A DNA stretch of 32,028 nt from assembly GCA_003557545.1 (NCBI GenBank), contig PWOD01000172.1, positions 1 to 32,028 on the forward strand. The letters are read 5' to 3'. Shown piece by piece: positions 1 through 12,000 of the stretch. This DNA is from a bacterium. GTDB taxonomy: Bacteria > T1Sed10-126. Position 1 is the first letter of the stretch; each line of letters starts with the position of its first letter. The notes below the pieces were generated by a model. It ran no database searches, was not told the DNA's origin, and worked only from the letters and a program-made list of their open reading frames with translations. The position numbers and the translations under genes were made by a program.

Positions 1-3000
1 AGCTGCACCGACTGGAGATACCGCTACATGTGGGATGATCTGACCTGTGAAGATGATGATCTGATCTGGGATGGAGATGCGGTTCCCTTTGTTGAACACA
101 CCTGGAATAATGTTTCAAGCGGTTCTTACGGAGAACTCCAGTACTGGACTGCACCCGGTTCAGGCACCTACAGGATTCACGCCTGGGGAGCTCAGGGGGG
201 AGCTACACCTAACGCAACCGGCTGGGCACCAGGACCTGGCCACCAGGGAGGTTACGGCGCCTATATGTCGGGTGATTTTGAACTTCGGGGCGGGGAAACT
301 ATTGTCATCATGGTGGGACAGATGGGGGAGGAAGGTTCATACGGTGGAGGAGGAGGGGGTGGAACTTTTGTCACACGTTATGGGGCTCAGGATGATAGTG
401 ACATTTTTGTGATTGCCGGTGGTGGTGGTGGTGGTGGAAAAACAGATCCCGGTGTTAACGGAACCACAAGTACTGCAGGAACTGCCGATGCTTCAGGTCG
501 GAACCAGGGTGGAGTAAGTGGTTTAGGTGGACCGACTGACGCGGCAGCCGGCCGGGTAGCTCCCGCCGGTGGTGGTGGTGGCTTTAGAGGAAATGGTGCC
601 CTGGTAGGATCGGGAAGTTCTCGCCCGGCCCAGTCTTTTCTTAATGGTGGAGATGGTGGTTACGTATGGGAACGGGGGTGGGCCTACGGACAGGATGGAG
701 GTTATGGAGGTGGCGGCGGTGGATTTAGAGCTGGCTGGGGCCCGGCCGGGGGAGGAGGAGGAGGATACTCCGGTGGAGGTGGTGGATACCGTAGTGGTGC
801 AGGAACTCATGGCGGTGGAGGAGGCGGTTCTTTCAATGCCGGGCAAAACCAGCAGAATCAATCCGGTGTAAGATCCGGTCACGGTAAGGTAATGATCGAG
901 GGAGGGGTTGAGGTCCGGGGAGTAAGGATTTCCCGGCCGGTTGATCTGGATAAAATCAAACGTGTCTCCACCTCTAATATCGAATGGGATGCCAGTCAGC
1001 CTGGCGAAGCGAATGTTTCGGTAGAGGTAGCAATTACCGATAATCCTGATCATCCGCCGGTCGAAAAATATGAATGGATGGAGGCGGTAAGTGGCGAAAA
1101 CGTGCCGGGAGTAAACTGGGGAGATGATCTGTCCGGCAAATATTTATGGATTCGTCAAACTCTGACAACCAACTCCGATGAGCTGCCAAGGCTGCATGAA
1201 ATAGATGTCGAGATTAAAGGTGAGCGGGGTTCGGATGGATATCTGCTGTCGAAACCCCAGTCGATGCTGCCTTCTAAACCAAACCTTGTCGATCTTGAAT
1301 ATGATTTAAATAACGGTGAGATAACGGTTGATGTAATCGGCTCGCCGGGAACGGCCAACGAGGAGATAATCTCCGGAGTTGAGCTGTCAGGCCAGCAGGA
1401 GGTTGATCTGGACTGGGAGTCAGAGCACACAGTTTTTCAGACCCGGGTGCATCTGGAAGGTTCAAGCTGGGGAGCATTTCCCGAGTTTGACAGTTTAACT
1501 CTGGAGTCGAGCAAACAGTATGAGCTGGAGATAGAGATCGAAGGAACCGGCCGGGTGGGTGTCAACGGAACCCGCTATGATGATGGAGATACGATTCTGC
1601 TGGATGCCGGCAGCCGGGTTGATATATCGACCCATACCGGTCTGGGCTGGAGTTTTGACTACTGGGAGGAAGATCTCAGCGGAGAAACCCGGCCCCAGGC
1701 TGTAAAATGGATGGATTCGGACAAAAAGATCAAAGCAGTCTTCAGACGTGACACCTTTCTGCTGACGATTGATATAGAGGGTTGGGGATATGTGGAAGCT
1801 AATGGTGAGAGATACTACAACAATGACGCGCCGGTCGAGGTTGAGGTTTATGTGGGGGATACGGTGGGACTTGAGGCGATGCCTGATGATGGCTGGCATT
1901 TCCGGCTGTGGATGGGAGATTTACGGGGTAATGATCCTTCCCAGGAGCTGCTTGTTGATGGCAATAAATCGGTAACAGCAGTATTTACCGACGTCTATAT
2001 GCTGCATCTTGATATCTGGGGAGAGGGCAGTGTGATAATTGAAGGGGAAGAATATACTCACCGTGATGCGCCGACCTGGGTGCAGGTGGGAGCCGGAGAT
2101 ATGCTGCAGCTGGAGGCAATTGCGGCCGGTGGCTGGGAGTTTGAGAGATGGGAAGGTGATCTGTCCTCAGACAGTCCGGTCGGTCAGCTGTTTATGGATG
2201 GTAACAAGCAGGTGACAGCGATATTTGATGAGCAGGTGATACCCACCTATGATCTGGAGATCGATATAGAGGGTGCCGGCAGCATCCTGGTTAACGGTAG
2301 AGAATACAGTAATACCGATGTTCCCGCCCGGCGACGGATTGAGCTGGGTGCTGAGGTGGAGCTGGTTGCCGTGCCCGGCAACAACTGGGAGTTTGTCGGC
2401 TGGGAGGGTGATTTAAGCGGTGATGATATAGTTGAACGTTTAATAATGGGTGACCAGGGAAAACAGGTAAAAGCAGTCTTTGAGCGGGAGAGATATGATC
2501 TGTTGCTGGAGATTGAAGGCCGGGGTTCAATTATTGTTGACGGGGTTGAATACACGGAGAATGATCTGCCGCAGAGTCTGCGCATAGATACCGGAACCGT
2601 TGTGCAGCTGGAGGCTGAAGCGGCCCATGAGTGGGGATTTGATTTCTGGGAGGGTGCGCTCAGCGGCAGTGATACCAGCGGGGAGATTGTAATCAGCGGT
2701 CCGGCCCAGGTTAAAGCAGTGTTTGAAGATCAGCGTTTAGAACGGTTCGACCTGCGGCTAAATATTGAAGGCAGTGGTTCGGTATGGTTAAACGGTAGAG
2801 AATATACAGATTTCAACGCCCCGGTCGATGTTACCTATACTACCGGAACCCTTGTTGAGTTAGAGGCCGCCCCGGCGGTGCGCTGGGATTTGGTCGGCTG
2901 GAGTGGAGATCTCTCCGGGGACAGCCTGACCGAAACTCTATTAATGGAAGGCGATCGTGAAGTGACGGCGGTCTTTGAACAGGTGGGTTACCGGCTGTTG

Positions 3001-6000
3001 CTGGAGATAGAAGGATCAGGTGGAGTTGAGGTTGATGGTCAGCTGTATGATGTTGAGCAGACCCCGAGGGGAATAACAGTGTTGATTGGGGAGACGGCGG
3101 CGCTGGAGGCGGTTGGCCATGCCGGCTGGCGGTTATCCCACTGGGAGGAGGATTTGACCGGGGATGCTGATACTGCGAGTCTGTGGATGGATTCTGATAA
3201 AACGGTTCGCGCAGTATTTGAACGGGCGACCTATGAGATCACAATAAATATCGAGGGTGAGGGGAATGTTTTTATTGATGGGGAGACCTATGTCGGCACA
3301 GTAGCCCTTCTGGGGGGAGATACATTGCAGCTGGTGGCTGAAGGGCTGTGGGCCTGGGGTGATCAGTACTGGGAGTTAGAGGGCTGGAGCGGAGATATTA
3401 GTGGCACGTCGGCCAAACAGCCGTTGTTTTTAGATGAAAACAAGGAGATTACGGTAACTTTCAACCAGCTGCCGACCTACCGGTTGACGGCTGATATCGT
3501 CGGGCCGGGTGGGATCTATATAGAAGACATAAGGTATTCACAGCCGCTTGATTTACCGCAGGGTGAGACGGTTACGGTGGCGGCGCGCAGCGACGATATC
3601 TGTTATGCTTTCCAGCAGTGGGGCGGGAATCTATCGGGAACAACCAGTCCGATTTCATTGAACCGCAGTAGCGATGGATTCATCAGTGCTGAGTTTGGCA
3701 CCGGATTGAACGAGGGTTCAGGTACCAGTGGCGATCCCTATGGAATCTATAACTGGTATGATCTGAACAGCGTGCGCTGTTATCCGGAAGCCTATTATCT
3801 GCTGCGGGAAGATTTAGATGAGCACAGCTCCGGTTATCATGAGCTGGCCTCGCCGGAGGCTAATGATGGAGCCGGCTGGCTGCCGATAGGCACGACCCAG
3901 GAACTTTTCAACGGTCAATTTGATGGTGACAGTCGAACGATCACCGGTTTAACGATTAATCGTTACGGAACTGAAAATGTCGGATTGTTTGGTGAACTGG
4001 TTGGAGCGGCTGAGATCCGCCAGTTAAAACTGAAAGATGTGGATATTACAGGAGACACCTATGTAGGAGGATTGGTTGCTTATAATGATGTCAGTGGTGG
4101 ATTAATCGAGGATGTATCGGTCAGCGGGAGAATTGCTGGAACCAGCCGTGTGGGTGGTGTGGTGGGTGTCAACTATGGCAGGCTGATCGGTATCAGTGCT
4201 GAGGTTGAGCTGACGGCCAGCTTCCCCAGCCGTATGAGTCGCCGGTTTGCCGGTGGGCTGGTGGGACGTAACATGGGCCGTGGTGAGATCGAGCGTTCTT
4301 CAGCCGTCGGGTCGGTGACCGCCTCGGGTGATCGGGTTGGAGGATTAGTGGGTGATAACTACGGAGATATTGCTAACAGTTATGTCAATGTTGATGTTAC
4401 CGCAGCGCGCAGAGTTGGTGGATTGATAGGTTTTAACCAGGGGCTGGTGGAAAATACCTATTCACGGGGTAAGGTTGATGGAGGTTCACGTAATGTCGGG
4501 GGGCTGGTGGGAGATAATATCTGGCAGGTAAGAAACAGCTTCTGGGATGTTGAAGCAAGCGGTCAAACCAGCAGCGACGGTGGTCAGGGCAGGAGCGAAA
4601 GTGAGATGACCGCAATCAGCATCTATGAGGACGCCGGCTGGGAGATAGGTCGAACCCAGGAGCCGGGGAATGATGGTTATCCATATTTCTCCTCCGATAC
4701 CCCGCTGTGGTTAATTGAATCCCACGAGATGGAGGTAGTGGTAGATATTGATGGAGAGGGTGATGTGCTGGTCAATGGTGAGACCTATGTTGAACCGGTG
4801 CTGATCGAGGCTGGCAAGACGGTAAGTTTCGAAGCGGTAGAATCAGCTGACTGGAGTTTTACCGGCTGGTCCGGTGATTTAAGCGGTGATATTCCGCTGC
4901 GGGAGGTAGTCATTGAACGTGATTTAAGGGTGGTTGCCTCATTCGGTGAGACCTATATTTTAACAATAGATATCGAGGGTGAAGGTGAAGTCTTAGTAGA
5001 TGGTGTAAGCTACACTCAGCCACTGTATATACGGGGAATTAATCAGCTGACGATTGAGGCCGCTGGAGAAGCTCCCTGGGAGCTGTATCAGTGGGGTGGA
5101 GCTTTGAGCGGTGACCAGCCGGTTAAGCAGCTGCAGCTGGATGATAATAGATCAATCACCGCCTATTTCTGGCCGGGCGGGGGGACCCAGGAGCAGCCCT
5201 ATGAGATAACTGACTGGCATGATCTGGCAAGAGTTTCGGAGTTTGGCGGGATAGATTTTATTGAGATGCACTACCTGCTGGCTAATGATCTGGATGACAA
5301 CAGCGCCGGTTATACTGAGCTGGTGGGAAGCACGGCTAACGGTGGATTAGGCTGGCAGCCACTGGGCGATGAGGACAGTCCGTTTGACGGAGTATTTGAT
5401 GGCGACAGTAACCGAATATCCGACCTGTGGATGCAGCGTCCCGAAGCCCAACAGAGTGGACTGTTCGGCGTGGTAGCCGGTGAGATCAAAGATCTTCAGC
5501 TGGTTAGAACAGATATTGAGGGCGGCAGTGAAGCCGGTGTGTTAGCCGGGAAACTGCTTAACAGCGGCCGGCTGACTAATATAGAGGCACGTGGACAGAT
5601 ATCCGGTCAAACCCGGGTGGGAGGAGTGGTGGGAGTCAATGAGGGGATAATTCGATTAATCGAAGCAGCTGTAACTGTCAGCGGCAGCAGCCGTCTGGGC
5701 GGGATAGTCGGGGAGAACCGCGGAACGATTGAAAACAGCTACAGCCGGGGAGCAATCAGTGGTGATGAGATTGTTGGAGGGATGGTAGGAGAAAACAATG
5801 GAATTGTGGAAACCAGCTATTCCCTGGGACAGGTGAGTGGTTCTTCAGAGAGCGGTGGGTTGATCGGGGGCCGGGCTGATGGAGTTGCTCCCGGCAGTTT
5901 CTGGAGTCTGGACAGCTCCGGTCAAACTGATAGTGCGGGGGGTGAAGGAAAAACCAATACTGAGTTAAGACAGCTGGGGACCTTCCTTGGCGCCGGGTGG

Positions 6001-9000
6001 GATATTACCGGGGCGGCCCAGTCGAAGAACAACGGTTATCCATTCTTTAATGATGCTGCATCGATCTGGGCGATTTCCATGAGTGAGCTGCGGCTGACGG
6101 TGGAGATCGAAGGAGAGGGTGAGGTTTATGTTGATGGTGAAAAATATCAGGAACCGCTGATGATTGAGGCCGGCGAACAGGTTAGCCTGGAAGCGGTCAG
6201 CGATGGTTACTGGTGGTTTGCCGGCTGGGAGGGTGATTTAACCGGAAGTGATCCGGAAGAGCAGCTGGAGATGGAGTTTGATCGGACGGTGCGGGCGGTT
6301 TTTAGCAACGCTTATGATTTAACCGTTGAAATTGAGGGTGAAGGTTATGTTCTGGTGGATGGTGAAACATATACATCAGGCCATCAGGTGGGTGGTGGTG
6401 AGACTGTTGAGTTTGAAGCAGTTGGTGCCGCTTACTGGGATTTTGTTGAGTGGGATCAGGATCTATCGGGATCGGCAGCTGTGCAGCAGTTATATATCGA
6501 TGGTGAGAAGCAGATCAGGGCCAGTTTCCGCCGCGATTCAGTCAGTTTAACGATTGATTTGGAGGGAGCCGGTCGGGTTCTGGTGGAGGGCGAAGAATAT
6601 AGCGGGCAGCTGCACTATTATCGGGGTGAGAAGGTGCAGCTAAGAGCTGAGCCGGAGCATCTGTGGTATTTTTCCGGATGGGAGGTTGACCTGGAATCAC
6701 CGGAGGAATCGCCGCAGCTGCTGATGGATAGTAATAAACAGCTGACTGCCCGGTTTGCTCAGCATGATACAGCACTGGTTGAACTGAATTTTGTCGGTGA
6801 GGGCCAGGCGCAGGTAGATGGAGAAAAATATGATGAACCGCTGGTAGTGGTGCGGGGTGAGACGGTTGAACTAACTGCTCTGCCCAGCCGTGAGCCGGGT
6901 GAGGGATACTGGAAGTTTGTCGGCTGGGACGGTGACCTGGTTGATGATTTCAGTCCGATCGTAGCCACTGTAGATACAGATCTGCAGGTGGCGGTCCTGT
7001 TTGAGCCTGACAGTGTGCTGCTTGATATAGATATTAGTGGCAGCGGGGAGCTGGTATTTGATGATAATAGCTATACCAGCCAGCTTCAGCTGCGGGCCGG
7101 GTTGGAACATATTGTTGAAGCGCAGCCTTCGCCGGGCTGGAGGTTTGATGGCTGGCATGGCCTGCTGGGCGGTTCAAATCAAACAGCAAATCTACTGGTG
7201 GAAGAGACCGGTGAGCTGGGATTAAGTTTCAGTCGGAAAGATTTTGCCGGAGGAGATGGTTCGGAAGCTAATCCCTACCAGATAGAAAACTGGTATCAAC
7301 TGGATGCGATTCGGGATAATCTTGAATCCAGTTTTGTGCTGATCGCTGATTTAGACGCTGAAAGTTATGGTTATAATGACATGGTGCAGGGGATCGGTTG
7401 GGAGCCCCTGGGTAATTTCTGGGATTCACAGTTCAGCGGCCTGTTTGACGGACAGCACAGGACTATTGCCGATCTGTATATCAACAATTCGATGGGTTAC
7501 AGCGGTCTGTTTGGTTATCTGAGCGGTGACGCACGGGTGAAAAACCTGGGTCTGATCGATCTTGATCTGCAGGGTGGTAACTACAGCGGTGCTCTGGCCG
7601 GTCGGAACGATGGATTAATTCAACAGGTATTTGTCGAAGGTCAGGTAAGCGGAGCCAACCAGGTGGGAGGAATTGTCGGGCAGAACTATCAGGGTGGAAC
7701 AATCCGCAATAGCTACAGTCATGCCAGTGTAACCGCCACTGAGCGAGCCGGTGGACTTGTGGGCTATAATATTGGTGGGCTGATAGAAAGCAGTTTTGCC
7801 ACCGGTGAGGTTTCAGCCGATGAGGATGCCGGCGGACTGGTGGGAATGAACTGGAACGGTGAGGTGCTGAATAGCTTCTGGGACGTGGAAAGTTCAGGGA
7901 TCTTTGTTAGTGATGGTGGTACTGATAAGACCGGTGCTCAGATGCGACAGCTGGAGCTGTATGAAACAGCCGGCTGGTCGATCGCCGGGGTGGGAGCTGA
8001 TGACAACGATGGGTATCCCTATCTGTCCGGGGATCAGCCGGTCTGGCATATTCAGGTGGACACACTGACAGTAACGCTGGAGGGTATAGAGGGAGCCGGC
8101 ACACTGAGGCTGGATGGTGAAACCTACAGCCAGCCGGTGCAGCTGCAGCGAGGGACAACAGTCCTGTTAGAGGCGCTCCCCGAGGAGAACTATAACTTCC
8201 TGGGCTGGGAGGGTGATGTTAGTTCAAACAATCCACAGGTGGAGCTGCTGGTTGATTGTCATAAAGATATTCAGGCCCGGTTCCGACATGAAACCGAACT
8301 GATAACGGTTGATATCGAGCAGCAGGGGTCGGTATATATCAATGGTGAGAGATATCAGCGGCCGGTCGAGGTGTTGACCTCATCGCCGGTAGAGTTTACT
8401 GCTGTTGCTGATCAATACTACCATTTTGTCGGCTGGGAGGGTGATTTAAGCGGTAGTGATACAACGGTTGTCAGAACAGTTGAGGCTGCCAAACAGATAA
8501 CTGCTATCTTCCGCCGTGATACTCATCTGATAGAGGTAGAAGTTGAGGGGGAAGGAGATATTTATCTGGACGGTGATACCTACATCGAACCGGTGGTTGT
8601 GGAGGGTGGAAATACCCTGCGGTTTGAAGCAGTCGGGCGTCAGATTTCTGAAGAGGAGTTCTGGGGATTCATCCGCTGGGAGGATGGTTTAACCGGTGAA
8701 CAGGACAGGGTGAATGTTGTAATAGAACAATCTAAAACAGTGCGGGCGATCTTTGGGAAACTTGATACCAGTATTGTAACAGTAGATATTGAAGGTCCGG
8801 GTGAGCTCTATATAGACGGTCGTCCCTACAGCGAGCCGCGGGTCATACTGAGTGGTGAGCAGATCACTGTAGAGGCGGTGGGTGAGCGGGGTTGTTACCG
8901 GCTGCTCAGCTGGGGCGGGGATTTAAGCGGTGATGATCCCGAGCGGCAGGTACTGGTTGAAACAGACATGTTAATCAGCGCTGAGTTTGTAGCTAATTTT

Positions 9001-12000
9001 GGCGGTGGAGAGGGCAGCGACGAAGCGCCTTATGAGATAACCAACTGGTATCATTTACACAGCGTCCGCTGTTTTCTGGATTCCAACTTTGTGCTGAAAG
9101 CAGATCTGGATGAGACAGTAAACGGCTATCAGCAGGTCGCCTCGGCAGCGGCTAATGATGGATCTGGATTTAAGCCGCTGGGTAATAATGATGGTGGATT
9201 CAGTGGAGCGTTTGATGGACAGTACAGAACGATTAGTGATCTGACGATCCAGCGGCCCAATGAGGATTATGTTGGATTGTTCGGACAGATAGAAAGAAAC
9301 AGTCTGGTTGAGGCGGTGGGGTTGAACAACCTGCAGATAGCAGGTAAGAATTATGTTGGTGGAATAGCCGGTTATAATAGCGGCAGTATTCAGCGCAGTT
9401 ATGTGGAGGGAACAATCAGTGGTCAGGAAAGAGTTGGAGGTATTTCAGGCCGCAACCACATTGGAGCGAACCTGCGCAACCTGTACAGTCGTGCCCAGGT
9501 CAGCGGTCAATCCCGCGTGGGTGGGATAGTTGGTATGAACTATGGATCAACCGTCAGCTATACCTTCAGTGCCGGAAAAATCGAGGCCGGCCATCAGGTT
9601 GGTGGGCTGGTCGGGCATAATAACTTTGGCACGGTATCACGCAGTTTCTGGGATGAACAGCTGAGTGGCCAGAGTGAGTCGGCCGGCGGTGGCCGGGGAA
9701 AAACCAGTTATCAACTGAAACGTATAGAGACCTATGAAGCCGAAGGCTGGGAGATAGAAGCGGTCTTAGAGGATGAAAATGACGGCTATCCTTACCTGAG
9801 CGGAGGCGAGCCGATCTGGCAGATAGCGGTGGGAGAGCTGCGGTTAACCGTGGATACAGCCGCCGGCGAGGGTCAGGTGCTGGTGAATGGAGAAGAATAT
9901 ACAGAACCTGTTTTAGTGGGAGCCGGTCAGTCTGTGGAACTACAGGCGGTGGCCGCCCCCGGCTGGGAGTTTGCCGGCTGGTCGGGTGATCTGCAGTCAC
10001 AACACAGCCTGGTGGAGCTGTTGATGGATTCAGAAAAAACTCTGGAAGTAGAGTTTGAACGGGGCAGTTATCAGCTGCAGATTGAGATCGAGGGTGAGGG
10101 TGAAGTTTATGTTAACGGAGAGTTATACAGTGAGCCGCTGCAGCTGTCGGGCGGTCAAACGGTTGAAGTAGAGGCTATCGGAGCCGATGGTTGGGGGTTT
10201 GCCGGATGGTCCGGTGATATTAGTGGTGCAGCGGCCAGCCAGGAGTTTGAGATAGTTGAGGATATGAACCTGGAGGCCGAGTTTCTGGTGGGACTGTATC
10301 AGCTGGATATCGAGCTGGAAGGTTCAGGGGAGCTGTTTGTTAATGGTGAAAAATATAGTCAACCGGTTGAGTTGACCGGCGGCAGTTCGGTGCAGTTGGA
10401 GGCGGTAGCTTCAGATGGTTGGGAGTTTGTTGAATATTCTGGGGATATTCAAAGCAGCAGTCCTGATCAGGAGTTTGTGATTGATAAAGATTATTCGTTA
10501 ACCGTTAGCTTTGTTGAAAGTCGGTATCAGCTGGAAATTGAGGTGGAGGGACCGGGCGAGGTTTACCTGGACGGGGTTAAATATGATCAACCAGTCGAAG
10601 TCGGTTGGGGACAACAGCTGCTGCTGGAGGCTGAGGCGGACGATGATTGTCATCGGTTTGCCGGCTGGGGTGGTGACCGTCAGGGTCAATCTGAACAGCT
10701 GCAGCTGACAGTTGACGGTGATCTGCAGCTTACCGCTGAGTTCACCGCGGGTTTTGCCGGCGGCCAGGGTTCGGCGGCTGATCCCTACAGAATCTCCAGC
10801 TGGGAACAGCTGGCACGGATGAGCTGTTTTCCAACCGCCAGCTATCAGTTAGTGGAAGATCTGGATCAAACCAGCGCTGGATATCAGGAGATTGCCTCTG
10901 CTCAGGCTAATAATGGTGCGGGCTGGGAGATGCTGGGCAGCGCTGATCAGCCCTTCGCCGGTGAGTTAGACGGTAGCTCACACCAGCTGAAGGATCTGCA
11001 TATCAATCGGTCGGGTGAGGCTTCGATCGGTATTTTTGCCAATCTTTCGGGACGGGTGAGTAATCTGCGGTTAAATAATCTGCAGGTAACCGGCGGCAAT
11101 TTAGTCGGGGGCCTGGCCGGTCAGCTGCAAAGCAGTGGTGAGATTGTTGGAGTAGAAATTTCCGGTGAGGTTACCGGTTCGGCCCAGGTGGGAGGTATGG
11201 TTGGTCGTAACCTCGGTCAAATCGAAGCAAGCAGTAACAGTTCAACAGTGAATGGAAGTTTTGATGTGGGTGGGATTGTGGGGAGAAACCAGTCCGTGCT
11301 GAAAAATACGGTTAATACCGGAAAGGTCAGCGGTGACTACAGTGTCGGTGGGCTGGTTGGATACAACCGCAGTTATGTTGGTTATTCCTATACAACCGGT
11401 GAGGTTAGCGGGCTTAATATTGTAGGTGGATTAATTGGTCGGCGGGATAGTGGAGCTGAAGCGGAGGCGAGTTTCTGGGATGTTGAAGCAAGCAATCAGA
11501 GTTCCAGCGCCGGTGGTGAGGGTAAGAACCACGAGCAGCTGCAGCGGATGCAGACCTACAGCGACGCCGGCTGGGATATTACAGCGATCGGTTCTGAGCA
11601 GAATGATTACCTGCCCTTTATCCAGCTTGATCAGAGCGGCACGTGGAAGAAGAGCGTGCGATTGACGATAAATATGACCGGTAAAGGAACGGTACTGGTG
11701 GATGGCGTCGAACATACTGAGCAGCTGACAATACCGTTGACCGATGCGGTTTCCCTGGAAGCTGTGCCTGACCCGGATATCTGGGTGTTTAACAGCTGGT
11801 TTGGTGATTTAACTGGTGATCAGTTAATCAAAACTGTGCCGGTTGATTCGGATGTCGTAGCGACCGCCTCCTTTACCCTGGATATGAAGGGAACGGGGAC
11901 GGTGGATGATCCCTATGTGGTGACCACCTGGGATGAGATGGATATGGTTCAGGAACATCCGGATGCCCATTATACACTTGACGGAGGACTGTTTACTTTC

